Notes: generated from the letters alone by a model not told the origin. A stretch of 64,000 nt of DNA from Lichenicoccus sp965277665 (GCF_965277665.1 NZ_OZ255835.1:3224001-3288000), one strand, 5' to 3'; positions 41,279-51,438 are shown, numbered from the stretch's first letter. Translations and numbers: made by a program.

Positions 41279-42445
41279 TCAATTGCTGCCAAACAGCGCG
41301 GCCAGCCGGTCGATCGCCTCGTTCAGCACCGCTTCGCGCTTGCAGAACGCGAAGCGGACCAGATGCTGTGGCCCGTTGCCGCGATCGTAGAAGGCCGGCA
41401 CCGGGATTGCCGCCACCCGGGCATGCTCGGTGATGTGGCGGCAGAAGGCGATGGCGTCGCCGTCGAAGCCGAGCGGCCGGAAGTCTGCAATCACGAAGTA
41501 GCTGCCCGAGCAGGGCAGCACCGCGAACCCGATCCGCCCGAGCCCGGCGCTGAGCAGGTCGCGCCTGGCTGCGAGGCTCGTCGACAGCGCCTCGAAATAG
41601 GCCGCGTCACGCGACAGGCCGAGTGCGACCGCGCGCTGCAGGTTCGGCGGCGTGGTGAAGGTGAGGTTCTGGTGCGCGCGGGCGACGATGGCGGCCAGCG
41701 GCGCCGGCGCCGTCACGTAGCCGACCTTCCAGCCGGTCAGCGAGAAGCTCTTGCCGGCGCTGCCGATGCGCAGGCAGCGCTCACGCATGCCCGGCAGCGT
41801 CATCAGCGGCACATGCCGCGCGGGGGCGAACACCAGGTGCTCGTACACCTCGTCGCACACGGCGTAGGCGTCGTGCTGCACCAGCAGATCGGCGATGCAG
41901 CCGAGCTCCTCCTGGGTGAACACCTTGCCGGTCGGGTTCATCGGCGAGTTCAGCAGGATCGCCTTGGTGCGCGGCCCGAAGGCGGCGGCCAGCTCGGCGC
42001 GGTCGAGCGACCAGTCCGGCTCGTGCAGACGCACCAGGCGGGGGATCCCGCCGAGCAGACGGATCGTCGGCAGGTAGGTGTCGTAGAGCGGCTCGATCAG
42101 CACCACCTCGTCGCCCGGGTCGATCAGGGCGGCGAGCGAGGCGGCGAGCGCCTCGGTGGCGCCCGAGGTCACCACCACCTCGGTCGCGGGATCGACCGCG
42201 AGCCCGTAGAAGCGCCGGTTCACCGCGGCCACGGCAGCGCGCAGCTCGGGCAGTCCGGTCAGCGGCGGATACTGGTTGCGCTGGTCGAGCAGTGCCGCGG
42301 CCGCGGCCCGCACGATGTCCTCCGGGCCCTCGGTATCCGGGAACCCCTGTCCCAGGTTGATCGCCTCGTGCTGCACGGCGAGCGCCGACATCACCGTGAA
42401 GATGGTGGTGGGCAGGGCGGACAGCATGCTGTTGCCAGTCTTCAT
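41279..42445 (-). CDS. PLP-dependent aminotransferase (kynurenine/methionine aminotransferase-like)
   Basis: A 388-residue class I aminotransferase. It opens with PTTIFTVMSALAVQHEAINLGQGFPD, the N-terminal pattern of the YbdL/kynurenine aminotransferase group. NPTGKVF and AVCDEVYEHLVF are cofactor-site motifs, and the PLP lysine lies in GSAGKSFSLTGWKVG. Likely substrates are methionine, glutamine or aromatic amino acids. A tandem 17-bp duplication lies directly before the ATG at 42445. It is divergent from glnB with 271 bp between. Confidence 0.85.
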   Translation of the reverse strand: MKTGNSMLSALPTTIFTVMSALAVQHEAINLGQGFPDTEGPEDIVRAAAAALLDQRNQYPPLTGLPELRAAVAAVNRRFYGLAVDPATEVVVTSGATEALAASLAALIDPGDEVVLIEPLYDTYLPTIRLLGGIPRLVRLHEPDWSLDRAELAAAFGPRTKAILLNSPMNPTGKVFTQEELGCIADLLVQHDAYAVCDEVYEHLVFAPARHVPLMTLPGMRERCLRIGSAGKSFSLTGWKVGYVTAPAPLAAIVARAHQNLTFTTPPNLQRAVALGLSRDAAYFEALSTSLAARRDLLSAGLGRIGFAVLPCSGSYFVIADFRPLGFDGDAIAFCRHITEHARVAAIPVPAFYDRGNGPQHLVRFAFCKREAVLNEAIDRLAALFGSN

Positions 42446-42448
42446 TAA

Positions 42449-42482
42449 ATGACACGCTTCATCGGATGACACGCTGCATCGG
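42449..42482. repeat. 17-bp tandem duplication before the aminotransferase start
   Basis: ATGACACGCTTCATCGG (42449-42465) is followed at once by ATGACACGCTGCATCGG (42466-42482), one mismatch in 17. On the minus strand it lies 3-37 bp upstream of the ATG, so it would be the mRNA leader and may cover the ribosome-binding region. Confidence 0.85.
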
Positions 42483-42716
42483 CGGGCGGATTCCACAGGC
42501 TGACGGTTGGCCGGAAGCGGTGGCCCGGAAGAGGTGGCCAAGTTATGGGGTGCGATTGCCGTGCGTGCCACCTTGTGCAACCCTGCCGCCCGGCGGAACC
42601 ATGCCTCACATGCTTCGCGCCGACAGGCAGTCCGGCTCAAGCCGGCGGAACCGCACCCCTGGCGCGAGCAGCGCCTGCAATGGGTTCAAGGGAGGAAGCC
42701 GGGTCGCCGGCGGCGC

Positions 42717-43055
42717 ATGAAAAAGATCGAGGCCATCATCAAGCCCTTCAAGCTCGACGAGGTGAAGGAGGCGCTGCACGAGATCGGTCTGCAGGGCATC
42801 ACCGTCACCGAGGCCAAGGGGTTCGGCCGCCAGAAGGGCCACACCGAGCTGTATCGCGGAGCGGAGTATGTCGTCGACTTCCTGCCCAAGGTGAAGATCG
42901 AGGTGGTCTGCGAGGACCGGGCGGTCGAGCGCGCGGTCGAGGCCATCGTGGACGCGGCGCGGACCGGGCGGATCGGCGACGGCAAGATCTTCGTGAGCTC
43001 GCTCGACGAGGTGATACGCATCCGCACCGGCGAGCGCGGCGAGGATGCCGTCTGA
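42717..43055 (+). CDS. glnB: Nitrogen regulatory protein P-II
   Basis: A 112-residue PII signal protein. The T-loop contains the uridylylated tyrosine Y51 in ELYRGAEYVVDF, and the B and C loops are TGRIGDGKIFV and the usual C-terminal RIRTGERGEDA. It senses 2-oxoglutarate and ATP/ADP and controls glutamine synthetase through GlnD/GlnE. It is 104 bp before glnA, the classic glnB-glnA operon of alphaproteobacteria. I searched the upstream 271 bp for a sigma-54 -24/-12 element and found none with correct spacing. Confidence 0.96.
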   Translation: MKKIEAIIKPFKLDEVKEALHEIGLQGITVTEAKGFGRQKGHTELYRGAEYVVDFLPKVKIEVVCEDRAVERAVEAIVDAARTGRIGDGKIFVSSLDEVIRIRTGERGEDAV

Positions 43056-43133
43056 CGGTGCCTGCACGCTTCGACAACCCTCGTCGCGTGATTGAATTCG
43101 AACCGAGCCACTTCCAGACGGCCGCCGCATGCG

Positions 43134-43147
43134 GTTGTTGCAACAAC
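43134..43147. promoter_or_regulatory. Perfect 14-bp palindrome just upstream of glnA
   Basis: GTTGTTG (43134-43140) and CAACAAC (43141-43147) abut without a spacer. The centre is 19 bp before the glnA ATG, so it overlaps or neighbours the ribosome site (AGG at 43148-43150). Being a loopless palindrome, it is more likely a protein-binding site on DNA than an RNA hairpin. Confidence 0.45.
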
Positions 43148-43159
43148 AGGTAGATCCGT

Positions 43160-44622
<1,463 letters not shown>

Positions 44623-44623
<1 letters not shown>

Positions 44624-44783
44624 GAAACCGTCCGATAATGCTACTACGCTGGCAATCCGACGCGGCTCTCTGCGCTTCCGGTGCTCACGGCCAGACGGCC
44701 GCTCCGCTCCGGTTCTCGAAAGCCACGACGGCCGGCGCCGTTGGCGCCTCTCACTCAGCGTAGCGCATTCTCAGACGGTCTCT
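44623..44783 (+). repeat. R1 structured intergenic element, copy 2 (after glnA)
   Basis: This 161-bp element starts with the last base of the glnA stop codon. The left arm (44623-44651) pairs with the right arm (44756-44783) with a few mismatches or G-T pairs; key ends are AGAAACCGTC and GACGGTCTCT. The core 44672-44719 is the same as copy 3 but for one base. Inside are GGCC-AGAC-GGCC and GGCGCC-GTT-GGCGCC hairpins. It ends 39 bp before the stop of the convergent esterase gene. Confidence 0.85.
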
Positions 44784-44821
44784 GAACACCGGAGCACTGC
44801 TCCCTTCGAGAGGCTTGGCGA

Positions 44822-46411
44822 TCAGGTGGCGCCGAGCGCGCCGGCCCATAGCCTGCGCTCCAGCGCGTCCGGATCATCCTGCACGGCGCTCGTGACATTC
44901 AGGATCATCGTCCGCCGCTGGGGGATCTCGTAGCGCGGCCAGTCCGGCAGGCCGGCGGCCGCAGGCGCACCGCCGACGATGAACGCCACCCAGGCCGCAT
45001 GCATTGTTGCCGCCAGCTCCGCGTCAAAGCCGGCATCGAGCGGGGCGAGGTTCCCGTCGCCGGGGTTGCTCCAGACATAGGCGAGCTCGCTGGCATGCGC
45101 CGCGCGTCCGGTGAACACCCCGTCCTGCGCCGCGCGATCGAAGCGGTACATCCAGACGGCGCCCCCGGCATGGCACTGCGCCTCCGCGACCCTGAGCGAC
45201 GGGATCCAGTATTCCTCCGCGGTCAGCGCCCGCCAGCGCAGCTCGGCAGGGTCGGGCGGCGTGATCGAGGCGTCGTAATGCTGCAGGATGCGCTCGAAGG
45301 CGTCCGGCTGCAGGTTGGCCAGATTGCGCGCCTGCAGCGGCTGCGTCGCCGCGTCGTGTCCCAGGAACAAGCGGCTCTCGTCGCGGTTGGTACCGAGCAG
45401 CAGCGGCCGCGACTGCATGCAGCCGGCGCGGATCGCATCCTCCGGCATCGCCGGCAGCAGCACGCCGTCGACCACCGGGCGCAGCGGAAAATTGTGCGGC
45501 GGGTCCAGCACCAGCTCGTGCTGCGCCTCGATCAGCCGGTCGAGGTCGAGATGCGGCAGCGCCGTCACCTTGTGCGGCGGCAGCGACAGCAGGCGCAGGT
45601 ACTCGGTGGTGATCTCGCGGGCCGCTGGCATCGAGAGCACGGTGCGACCGCCGCCGCTCTCCAGGATGACGCGCGAGAACAGCGCGCGGGCAGAAGGCGA
45701 AGCGGCCAACGCGGCCACGTCCTTGGCACCGGCCGATTCGCCGGCCAGGGTGACCCGTCTCGGATCGCCACCGAAGGCCGCGATGTTTTGGCGGACCCAG
45801 CGCAGCGCCAGCCGCTGGTCGCGGATCGCGTTGTTGCCGCTGCCGGCATAGCGGGTGCCGAGCGGCACGCCGAGTTCCAGGAAACCCAGCACGCCGAGCC
45901 GGTAGTCCAGGGTGACGCAGATGACGCCGGAGCGGGCAAAGCTGGCGCCGTCATAGATCGGCTCGCTCGCGGCACCGGCGACATTGGAACCGCCATGGAT
46001 CCAGACCATCACCGGCAGCCCGGTCGCGGGGGTGCCGGCTGGAGCAAAGACGTTCAGGTTCAGGCATTGCTCGCTGGCAACATCCTGGGTGTGCCCGACC
46101 CGCTGCACCGCCATAGGGCCAAACCGGTCGGCTTCGAAGACCCCGCTGAAGTGCTGCGCCGCCTGCGGAGGCAGGAAGCGGCCGGGCACTTGGCCGTACG
46201 GGATCCCGAGATAGCGTGCGACGCCGTCCACCGCCTGGCCGCGGATGCGGCCGCATGGCGCATGCACCAGCACGCCGCCATCCCCGGTCGCGACCTGTTG
46301 TCCGGGCTCGACCAGCGCCCTGCTCGCGCGGGCGTCTGTCGCCAGCAGCCCCACGCCCGCCGCCGCACCGCCCAGGAAACGGCGACGCGAGCAGCCATCC
46401 GATGAAGTCAC
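44822..46411 (-). CDS. Tat-exported type B carboxylesterase
   Basis: A 529-residue carboxylesterase/lipase-family hydrolase. The N-terminus has a twin-arginine signal (SRRRFLGGAAAGVGLL), so it is exported folded. The nucleophile is Ser in TLAGESAGAKD, the oxyanion loop is VWIHGGSN, the acid is the Glu in GTNRDESRLF, and the His lies in AAHASELAYVW. The length is usual. It would cleave an ester in the periplasm; the substrate is unknown. It lies 12 bp downstream of the ClC channel gene on the same strand. Confidence 0.85.
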   Translation of the reverse strand: MTSSDGCSRRRFLGGAAAGVGLLATDARASRALVEPGQQVATGDGGVLVHAPCGRIRGQAVDGVARYLGIPYGQVPGRFLPPQAAQHFSGVFEADRFGPMAVQRVGHTQDVASEQCLNLNVFAPAGTPATGLPVMVWIHGGSNVAGAASEPIYDGASFARSGVICVTLDYRLGVLGFLELGVPLGTRYAGSGNNAIRDQRLALRWVRQNIAAFGGDPRRVTLAGESAGAKDVAALAASPSARALFSRVILESGGGRTVLSMPAAREITTEYLRLLSLPPHKVTALPHLDLDRLIEAQHELVLDPPHNFPLRPVVDGVLLPAMPEDAIRAGCMQSRPLLLGTNRDESRLFLGHDAATQPLQARNLANLQPDAFERILQHYDASITPPDPAELRWRALTAEEYWIPSLRVAEAQCHAGGAVWMYRFDRAAQDGVFTGRAAHASELAYVWSNPGDGNLAPLDAGFDAELAATMHAAWVAFIVGGAPAAAGLPDWPRYEIPQRRTMILNVTSAVQDDPDALERRLWAGALGAT

Positions 46412-46423
46412 GTCAGGCTCCGA

Positions 46424-48301
46424 TCACGTCTCGCCGGACAGTTCGCGCCGGCTGCGATCGAGTTCCTCGCTGTAGCGGCGCAGCGCGTGCTGCTCGGTCA
46501 GCAGGCCGATCACGTTGCGGCTGTCGAGATTGTCCACCACCACCAGCGCGTCGCTCTCGGCCCGCTCGAACAGCGCGATCGCCTCCTTCACGTTCATCTG
46601 CGGCAGCAGCATGGTCTCGTCGTAATGCAGCAGTTCGCCGAGCCACGAGACATCCTGGTCGGCCGCATGCAGTTCGGGCACCTGCACGATGCCGGCATAG
46701 CGCCCGCTCTCGTCGACCAGCACCACGCGATGTTCGGAGCCGAGCGGAAAATCGCGACGCAACGAGGCGAGCGACGTGCTGGACCGCAGCGTGCGTATCT
46801 CGCGCCGCATGATCCGGCCGACCGTGAGGTTGCGGATCCAGCCGACATCGAGCGCGCTGCGTATGCTCTCGCCGCGCAGGTGGAAGCGCCAGGTGGCGAA
46901 CGAGTAGCCGAAGGTGCGCCGCACCGTCAGCGCCGACACCACGGAAGCCACCAGCACCGCCACCGTCAGCGGCAGGCTTCCGGTGGATTCGAGTGCCAGG
47001 AACACCATGGTCAGCGGGCCGCCGATGATCGCCACCGCCAGCGCGCTCATGCAGATCAGCGCGCAGGTGACCGGCGGCAGCGAGTTCGCGGTCAGCAGCC
47101 CGAGCAGGTCGCCGCACAGCGTCCCGGTCAGCACGCCGAGGAACAGCGACGCGAAGAACAGGCCGCCGCGAAAGCCCGAGCCGATCGAGATCGCCGAGGC
47201 GCAGGCCTTGAGCAGCAGCAGCAGCGCCGCCTGCCTGATGCCGAACTCGCCGTCCAGACCGAGCCGCAGCGCCGCGTGACCCGACGACAGCACCGCAGGC
47301 GTCGCCAGCGCCAGGCTGCCCACGATCAGCCCGCCGATCGCCGGCCGCGCCCAGCCGGGCATGCGCGACCGCCGGAACAGGGTCTCGGTCAGCGTCACCA
47401 TGCGCATGATGGCGATGCCGACCAGCGCGCTGACCACGCCGAGTGCGATGATCGGCAGGTAGTCGCGCCACTCCAGCGTCGCCGGCATCGCAAGGTCGAG
47501 CGATGGCGCGGTGCCGTCGAGCGCATGCGTCACCACGACGGCGCAGATCGAGGCCAGCGTGACCGGGGCGAGGTTGGCGAGCGAGTAGGTGCCGATCACC
47601 AGCTCGAAGGCATAGAAGGCGCCCGCCAGCGGCGCATCGAAGGCGGCCCCGATGGCGCCGGCGGCGCCGCAGCCGACCAGCACGCGCAGGTCGGCCCGGC
47701 GCACCCGGAACGAGCGGCCGATCCAGGAGGCGAACGCCGAGCCGATCTGGGTGTAGCCGGCCTCGAGCCCGATCGACGCGCCGGCCCCGTTCGAGAGCAG
47801 CGTCTGGCCGACCACGATCGCGCTGTCGCGCAGCGACATGCGGCCGCCATGCAGCGCGTTAGCCTCGATCGGGTCGACCGGGCGCCCCGGAACGTATCTC
47901 GAAATCAGCAGACCGCTCAGGCCGAGCAGCAGGCCGCCCATCGTCGGCACCAGCAAGGCCCGCTCGGGCTCCACCGAGGCAAGGCCGGAAAGCCTGCCGT
48001 CATTGTCGAGCGCGAACAGCAGGCGGTGCGCGAGCAGCGTGGCATCGTTCATCGCCACCACGAAGATGCCGGCTACGATACCGACGCAGGCGGCCAGCAC
48101 CACCAGCCAGATCTCGTCGGCGCGAACCAGCGCCCGCAGCGTATGCGGGGCATGCACCACCCAGCGCTGCACCGGCACGGCATGGTCGCGCAGCCAGACG
48201 GCGCTGCGCGGCACCGCCAGGGCGGCGCGTCGCAACCCCGGCTTCTGCGGCCGGCGCGACCTGGTGGCGCGTCGCATTGCGCCGGCGAACATGCCCGGCA
48301 T
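46424..48301 (-). CDS. ClC-type chloride channel/antiporter with CBS domains
   Basis: About 625 residues. A run of 10 or more membrane helices at about 70-430 shows ClC features: the gating glutamate in SIGLEAGYTQIG in place of the usual GREGP, GSGFRGGLFFASLFLG, and AIIGGPLTMVFLALE. The C-terminal 150 residues are a CBS pair (VGRIMRREIRTLR and MNVKEAIALF), probably binding nucleotides. It moves chloride, perhaps in exchange for protons. The start is uncertain: I take the ATG at 48301, while 48292 and 48277 are also possible, and the N-terminal 30 residues are very basic. Confidence 0.82.
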   Translation of the reverse strand: MPGMFAGAMRRATRSRRPQKPGLRRAALAVPRSAVWLRDHAVPVQRWVVHAPHTLRALVRADEIWLVVLAACVGIVAGIFVVAMNDATLLAHRLLFALDNDGRLSGLASVEPERALLVPTMGGLLLGLSGLLISRYVPGRPVDPIEANALHGGRMSLRDSAIVVGQTLLSNGAGASIGLEAGYTQIGSAFASWIGRSFRVRRADLRVLVGCGAAGAIGAAFDAPLAGAFYAFELVIGTYSLANLAPVTLASICAVVVTHALDGTAPSLDLAMPATLEWRDYLPIIALGVVSALVGIAIMRMVTLTETLFRRSRMPGWARPAIGGLIVGSLALATPAVLSSGHAALRLGLDGEFGIRQAALLLLLKACASAISIGSGFRGGLFFASLFLGVLTGTLCGDLLGLLTANSLPPVTCALICMSALAVAIIGGPLTMVFLALESTGSLPLTVAVLVASVVSALTVRRTFGYSFATWRFHLRGESIRSALDVGWIRNLTVGRIMRREIRTLRSSTSLASLRRDFPLGSEHRVVLVDESGRYAGIVQVPELHAADQDVSWLGELLHYDETMLLPQMNVKEAIALFERAESDALVVVDNLDSRNVIGLLTEQHALRRYSEELDRSRRELSGET

Positions 48302-48505
48302 GCCTACGCGCGCCCCCTGGAACCTGGATACACCATGCAACTTGCGCCTGCGCCCGGCCGGAGTGGCGGAGAGCCTCCTGCTTGTGACGCCCGCGCCGCC
48401 CTGGATCAACAAACTCCGCTGCGGCCGCCGCGGCTGTGGCGCGAATGTCGCCCCGTGTTGCGCTCAGGTCCCACCAGACGACGAAACAGGTTCCACCGAA
48501 CGACT

Positions 48506-48663
48506 AGAGCAGGCCAAGGGCTTCGCCCCTGGACCCCATCAAAGGCGAGCCTTTGAAATCCTTGAATTTAAGAATCGGGGTCTGGGGCCCCCACTGCTCC
48601 AAGACGGGGCCCCAGCGGGACCAGGGCAGCGCCTTGGCCTTGCCTTTTCAGCACCCTGCTAGA
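48506..48663. repeat. R2 intergenic repeat, copy A
   Basis: This 158-bp element begins AGAGCAGGCCAAGGGCTTCG and ends CCCTGCTAG, giving inverted ends CTAGAGCAGG/CCcTGCTAG. It matches copy B (50845-50987) along its length, for example through GGACCCCATCAAAGGC, CCTTTGAAATCCTT and AAGAATCGGGGTCTGGGGC. Copy A has about 15 extra bases in a GGGGCCCC hairpin loop. The function is unknown; CAAGGGCTTCGCCCCTGGACCCC-like repeats are seen in related alphaproteobacteria. Confidence 0.85.
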
Positions 48664-48817
48664 CATGCATTGGCGGCGGATCGCGCGGCGGCGGCACCGG
48701 GATTGGTGCCGGAGGGTCTCCCCGGGGCGCCGGCGCGTCGTCATCGTCGTCATCGTCGTCCGGCATCGGCGGCGGCGGCGGCGTATCGCTGGCACCGGAC
48801 AGCGGCAGCCGGAACAT
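48659..48817 (-). CDS. Possible short Pro/Asp-rich peptide (52 aa)
   Basis: A frame of 52 residues with five prolines, eight aspartates in a row (PPPPPMPDDDDDDDD), and further Pro-rich sequence. The aspartate run comes from a GTC/ATC trinucleotide repeat. It has no signal peptide and overlaps the edge of R2 copy A by 5 bp. It may be a repeat artefact rather than a gene. Confidence 0.25.
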   Translation of the reverse strand: MFRLPLSGASDTPPPPPMPDDDDDDDDAPAPRGDPPAPIPVPPPRDPPPMHV

Positions 48818-48966
48818 GGCGCGGGATCTGGCTGTGCAGGGAGCGAGGAGCATGCAAGGTACCTGATGTCTGCTTTGCAAGAACCGCCTTCGGCGCCGGC
48901 GGTTGCTCTGGTGGTGGCGCACCGCAGGATTGCGGATCGCGCCGGCCCACGACGGAGTGGCATGAC

Positions 48967-49998
48967 ATGACCCAGGACCATCCGACCACACACCCACAAA
49001 CCATGCGGTTCATCGGCCGGACCGGCGACGGCGGCCCCGAGGTGCTGCGGGTCGAGCAGGGGCCGGTGCCGCAGCCACGACCCGGCGAAGTGCTGATCCG
49101 GGTGCTGGCGGCCGGCCTCAACGGCCCCGACCTGATGCAGCGCCGCGGGTTGTATCCGCCGCCCGCCGATGCGAGCCCGGTCCTCGGTCTGGAAGTCGCG
49201 GGCGAGGTCGCCGCTGTCGGACCGGCCCAGGACGATGCTCCTCTGCCCTATGCGGTGGGCGACCGGGTCTGCGCCCTGGTGAACGGCGGCGGCTATGCGG
49301 AATATTGCGCGGCCCCGGCTCGCCAGTGCCTGCCTTGGCCGGACCGCTTCGACGCCGTGCGGGCGGCGGCGCTGCCGGAGAACTACTTCACGGTCTGGGC
49401 CAACCTGTTCCATATCGGCAATCTGCGGGCCGGACAGACCCTGCTGGTGCATGGCGGCAGCAGTGGCATCGGCACCACGGCGATCCAGCTGGCCCGGGCG
49501 AGGGGCGCCATCCCGTATGCGACCGCCGGCACCGACGAGAAATGCGCCATCTGCCGCTCGCTCGGCGCCGAGGCCGCGATCGACTACCGGCGCGAGGACT
49601 TCGCCGAGCGCATCAAGACACTGACCGCGGGCCGCGGCGTCGATGTCATCCTCGACATGATCGGGGCCAGCTACTTCCAGCGCAACCTGGACAGCCTGGC
49701 CGAGGATGGCCGGCTGACCAGCATCGCGGTGCTCGGCGGCGACGCGGTCCGCGAGCTGAAGCTGTCGCAGGTGATGCGGCGGCGGCTGACGCTCACCGGC
49801 TCCACGCTGCGGCCGCGCTCGGCTGCCTTCAAGGCGGGGATCGCCGCCGCCCTGCAGGCCCAGGTCTGGCCGCTGCTCGCAGGCGGCGCCATCCGGCCGC
49901 TGATCCACGCTGTGCTGCCCTTCACGGATGCGGCCGGTGCCCATACGCTGATGGAACGCGGGGAGCACTCGGGCAAGATCATGCTCTCGCTGCAATGA
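48967..49998 (+). CDS. NAD(P)H quinone oxidoreductase / zinc-free MDR enoyl reductase
   Basis: A 343-residue medium-chain oxidoreductase of the QOR/PIG3 group. The N-terminal lobe carries VLAAGLNGPDLMQRRGLYPPP, and the cofactor motif is VHGGSSGIGTTAIQLA. No zinc ligands are present. It reduces quinones or enones with NADPH. The ATG at 48967 starts just before the conserved fold. The gene is 6 bp from the next hydrolase gene, so they form an operon. Confidence 0.87.
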   Translation: MTQDHPTTHPQTMRFIGRTGDGGPEVLRVEQGPVPQPRPGEVLIRVLAAGLNGPDLMQRRGLYPPPADASPVLGLEVAGEVAAVGPAQDDAPLPYAVGDRVCALVNGGGYAEYCAAPARQCLPWPDRFDAVRAAALPENYFTVWANLFHIGNLRAGQTLLVHGGSSGIGTTAIQLARARGAIPYATAGTDEKCAICRSLGAEAAIDYRREDFAERIKTLTAGRGVDVILDMIGASYFQRNLDSLAEDGRLTSIAVLGGDAVRELKLSQVMRRRLTLTGSTLRPRSAAFKAGIAAALQAQVWPLLAGGAIRPLIHAVLPFTDAAGAHTLMERGEHSGKIMLSLQ

Positions 49999-50004
49999 GG
50001 GTGG

Positions 50005-50799
50005 GTGCTTTTGAGGCTGAACGTCGTGGAGCGCGGTCCCGACCGGGCGGACGCGGTGGCGGGCAGGCCACCGATCGTTCTGCTGCACGGCTTGTTCGGG
50101 CGGGCGCGCAATCTCGGCCATTTCCAGCGCCGCCTGGTGGGGCAGCGCCGCACCCTGGCCATCGACCTGCGCAACCACGGCGAGAGCCCGCACGGCCAGA
50201 TGGACTACATGTCGATGGCGTTCGACCTGGTGGAGACGCTGGCGGCGCATGACGCGTTGCCGGCGACGCTGGTCGGCCACTCGATGGGGGGCAAGGCGGC
50301 GATGACGCTGGCCCTGACCCGGCCGGAGCTGGTGCACAGCCTGCTGGTCGCCGACATCCCGCCCGCCATCACCGGGCATGGCAGCTCCCGGCTCGGCCGC
50401 GACATGCTGCGCATCAGGTTCCCGGACTATCTCGGCCGGTCGGCCGCCGATGCGCTGCTGGCGGACGCGGTGCCGAACGCCGACATCCGCCAGCTCATGC
50501 TGCAGAATATCCGCTTCGGCGACAATCCCGGCTGGCAGATCGGCCTGGAGGAACTGGTCGCCTCGATGATCAACATCGAGGGCTGGCCGTACATTCCTGA
50601 GGGCCATGCCTATGACGGCCCGACCCTGTTCCTGGCCGGCGCGCTCTCGCCCTACATCCGGCCCGAGCATCACGCCGTGATGCAGCGGCTGTTTCCGCGG
50701 CACCGGCTGGAGATGATCGAGCAGGCCGGACACTGGCTGCACGTCGAGAACCCGGCCCGCTTCGCGGCGCTGCTGGAGCAGTTCGTCCGCGAGTTCTAG
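50005..50799 (+). CDS. Alpha/beta-hydrolase, YbfF-like
   Basis: A 264-residue hydrolase. The nucleophile elbow is LVGHSMGGKAAM (Ser), with IVLLHGLFGRARN forming the oxyanion loop, IDLRNHGESPHG, and the final His in EQAGHWLHVENP. This pattern fits the YbfF esterase group that acts on small acyl esters or acyl-CoA. It starts at GTG 50005 (TTG at 50011 is an alternative), 6 bp after the quinone oxidoreductase. It is followed by R2 copy B. Confidence 0.85.
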   Translation: MLLRLNVVERGPDRADAVAGRPPIVLLHGLFGRARNLGHFQRRLVGQRRTLAIDLRNHGESPHGQMDYMSMAFDLVETLAAHDALPATLVGHSMGGKAAMTLALTRPELVHSLLVADIPPAITGHGSSRLGRDMLRIRFPDYLGRSAADALLADAVPNADIRQLMLQNIRFGDNPGWQIGLEELVASMINIEGWPYIPEGHAYDGPTLFLAGALSPYIRPEHHAVMQRLFPRHRLEMIEQAGHWLHVENPARFAALLEQFVREF

Positions 50800-50844
50800 C
50801 GGGCTGCGGAACAACCCGAGAACGATGCATTCGCGACGAAACGA

Positions 50845-50987
50845 AAGCAGGCCAAGGGCTTTGCCCCTGGACCCCATCAAAGGCAAGCCTTTGAAATCCT
50901 TACATTTAAGAATCGGGGTCTGGGGCCTCCGGCCCCAGCGGGATCAGGGCAGCGCCCTGACCTTGCCTGCTTCAGCAGCCTGCTAGA
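50845..50987. repeat. R2 intergenic repeat, copy B
   Basis: A 143-bp copy in the same orientation as copy A, starting AAGCAGGCCAAGGGCTTTG and ending GCCTGCTAG. Inside is a GGGGCC-TCC-GGCCCC hairpin at about 50922-50936, where copy A has a longer loop. TAGAGCAGCAT follows at once (50984-50994), the same 11 bp as the arm of the hairpin at the holA stop. Confidence 0.85.
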
Positions 50988-51021
50988 GCAGCATCCGGGG
51001 GCAGTCCGCCCGGTCGGTCCG

Positions 51022-51438
51022 TCAGCTTCCACTTGATCGCCTGCCTATCAGACCGGAAGCGAGAGCATTGTAGTCGTAGCAGGTGATTTCGAATGGGTTG
51101 CCGAAAGGATCGTCAAAGTACATCGACCATGCGAGAGCGTGGTCCGAAATCTTCGTCGCGCAATCGAGCAACCGATCCAGACGCGCAAGCCAGTCCTTGA
51201 ACCCGGCGGCATCCACCCGAAACGCAATCGTGGACCGGCATGGCGCGCGCTCTCGCTCGAAGAGCGCAAGCTTCACGCTGCCTGAACGGCTTCCCAGCAT
51301 GAGTGGGCCGCCATCTGCCCAGACTTCCAGAACCTTGTCGCGACGCAGATCGAGGACGTCACGATACCAGATTTCAGCGCGCGCCCGATCAGCCACATAG
51401 ACATGAACATGATCAACAATTTCGAGCACAGGAGCCAT
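51022..51438 (-). CDS. VOC-family (glyoxalase/bleomycin-resistance-like) protein
   Basis: A 138-residue protein of the vicinal-oxygen-chelate fold. It starts EIVDHVHVYVADRARAEIWYRDVLDL and has the second-half motif YFDDPFGNPFEITCYDY, with metal-ligand positions at H (DHVHV) and E (FEIT). The substrate is unknown. The ATG at 51438 is preferred because GGAG lies six bases upstream; the ATG at 51444 would touch that site. No gene neighbour explains it. The minus-strand gene before it is alkA, which is transcribed away. Confidence 0.8.
   Translation of the reverse strand: MAPVLEIVDHVHVYVADRARAEIWYRDVLDLRRDKVLEVWADGGPLMLGSRSGSVKLALFERERAPCRSTIAFRVDAAGFKDWLARLDRLLDCATKISDHALAWSMYFDDPFGNPFEITCYDYNALASGLIGRRSSGS

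Larger units (their letters stand above)
48302..48966. other. 665-bp intergenic region with an R2 repeat and a microsatellite
   Basis: No well-supported gene lies here. From left to right it holds the leader of the ClC gene, the R2 repeat copy A (48506-48663), a possible short acidic-proline peptide on the minus strand (48659-48817) with a GTC/ATC trinucleotide run, and about 150 bp of leader before the quinone oxidoreductase. Coding character is poor in all frames apart from the low-complexity peptide. Confidence 0.6.

Noticed and set aside
42520..42600. Possible sigma-54 promoter before glnB (TGCCAC...GCAA)
   Set aside because: The distance between the GG and GC elements is off by two bases and the -24 GG is missing.
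47596..47850. Extra frames inside the ClC gene
   Set aside because: Arg/Ala-rich shadows of the membrane helices.
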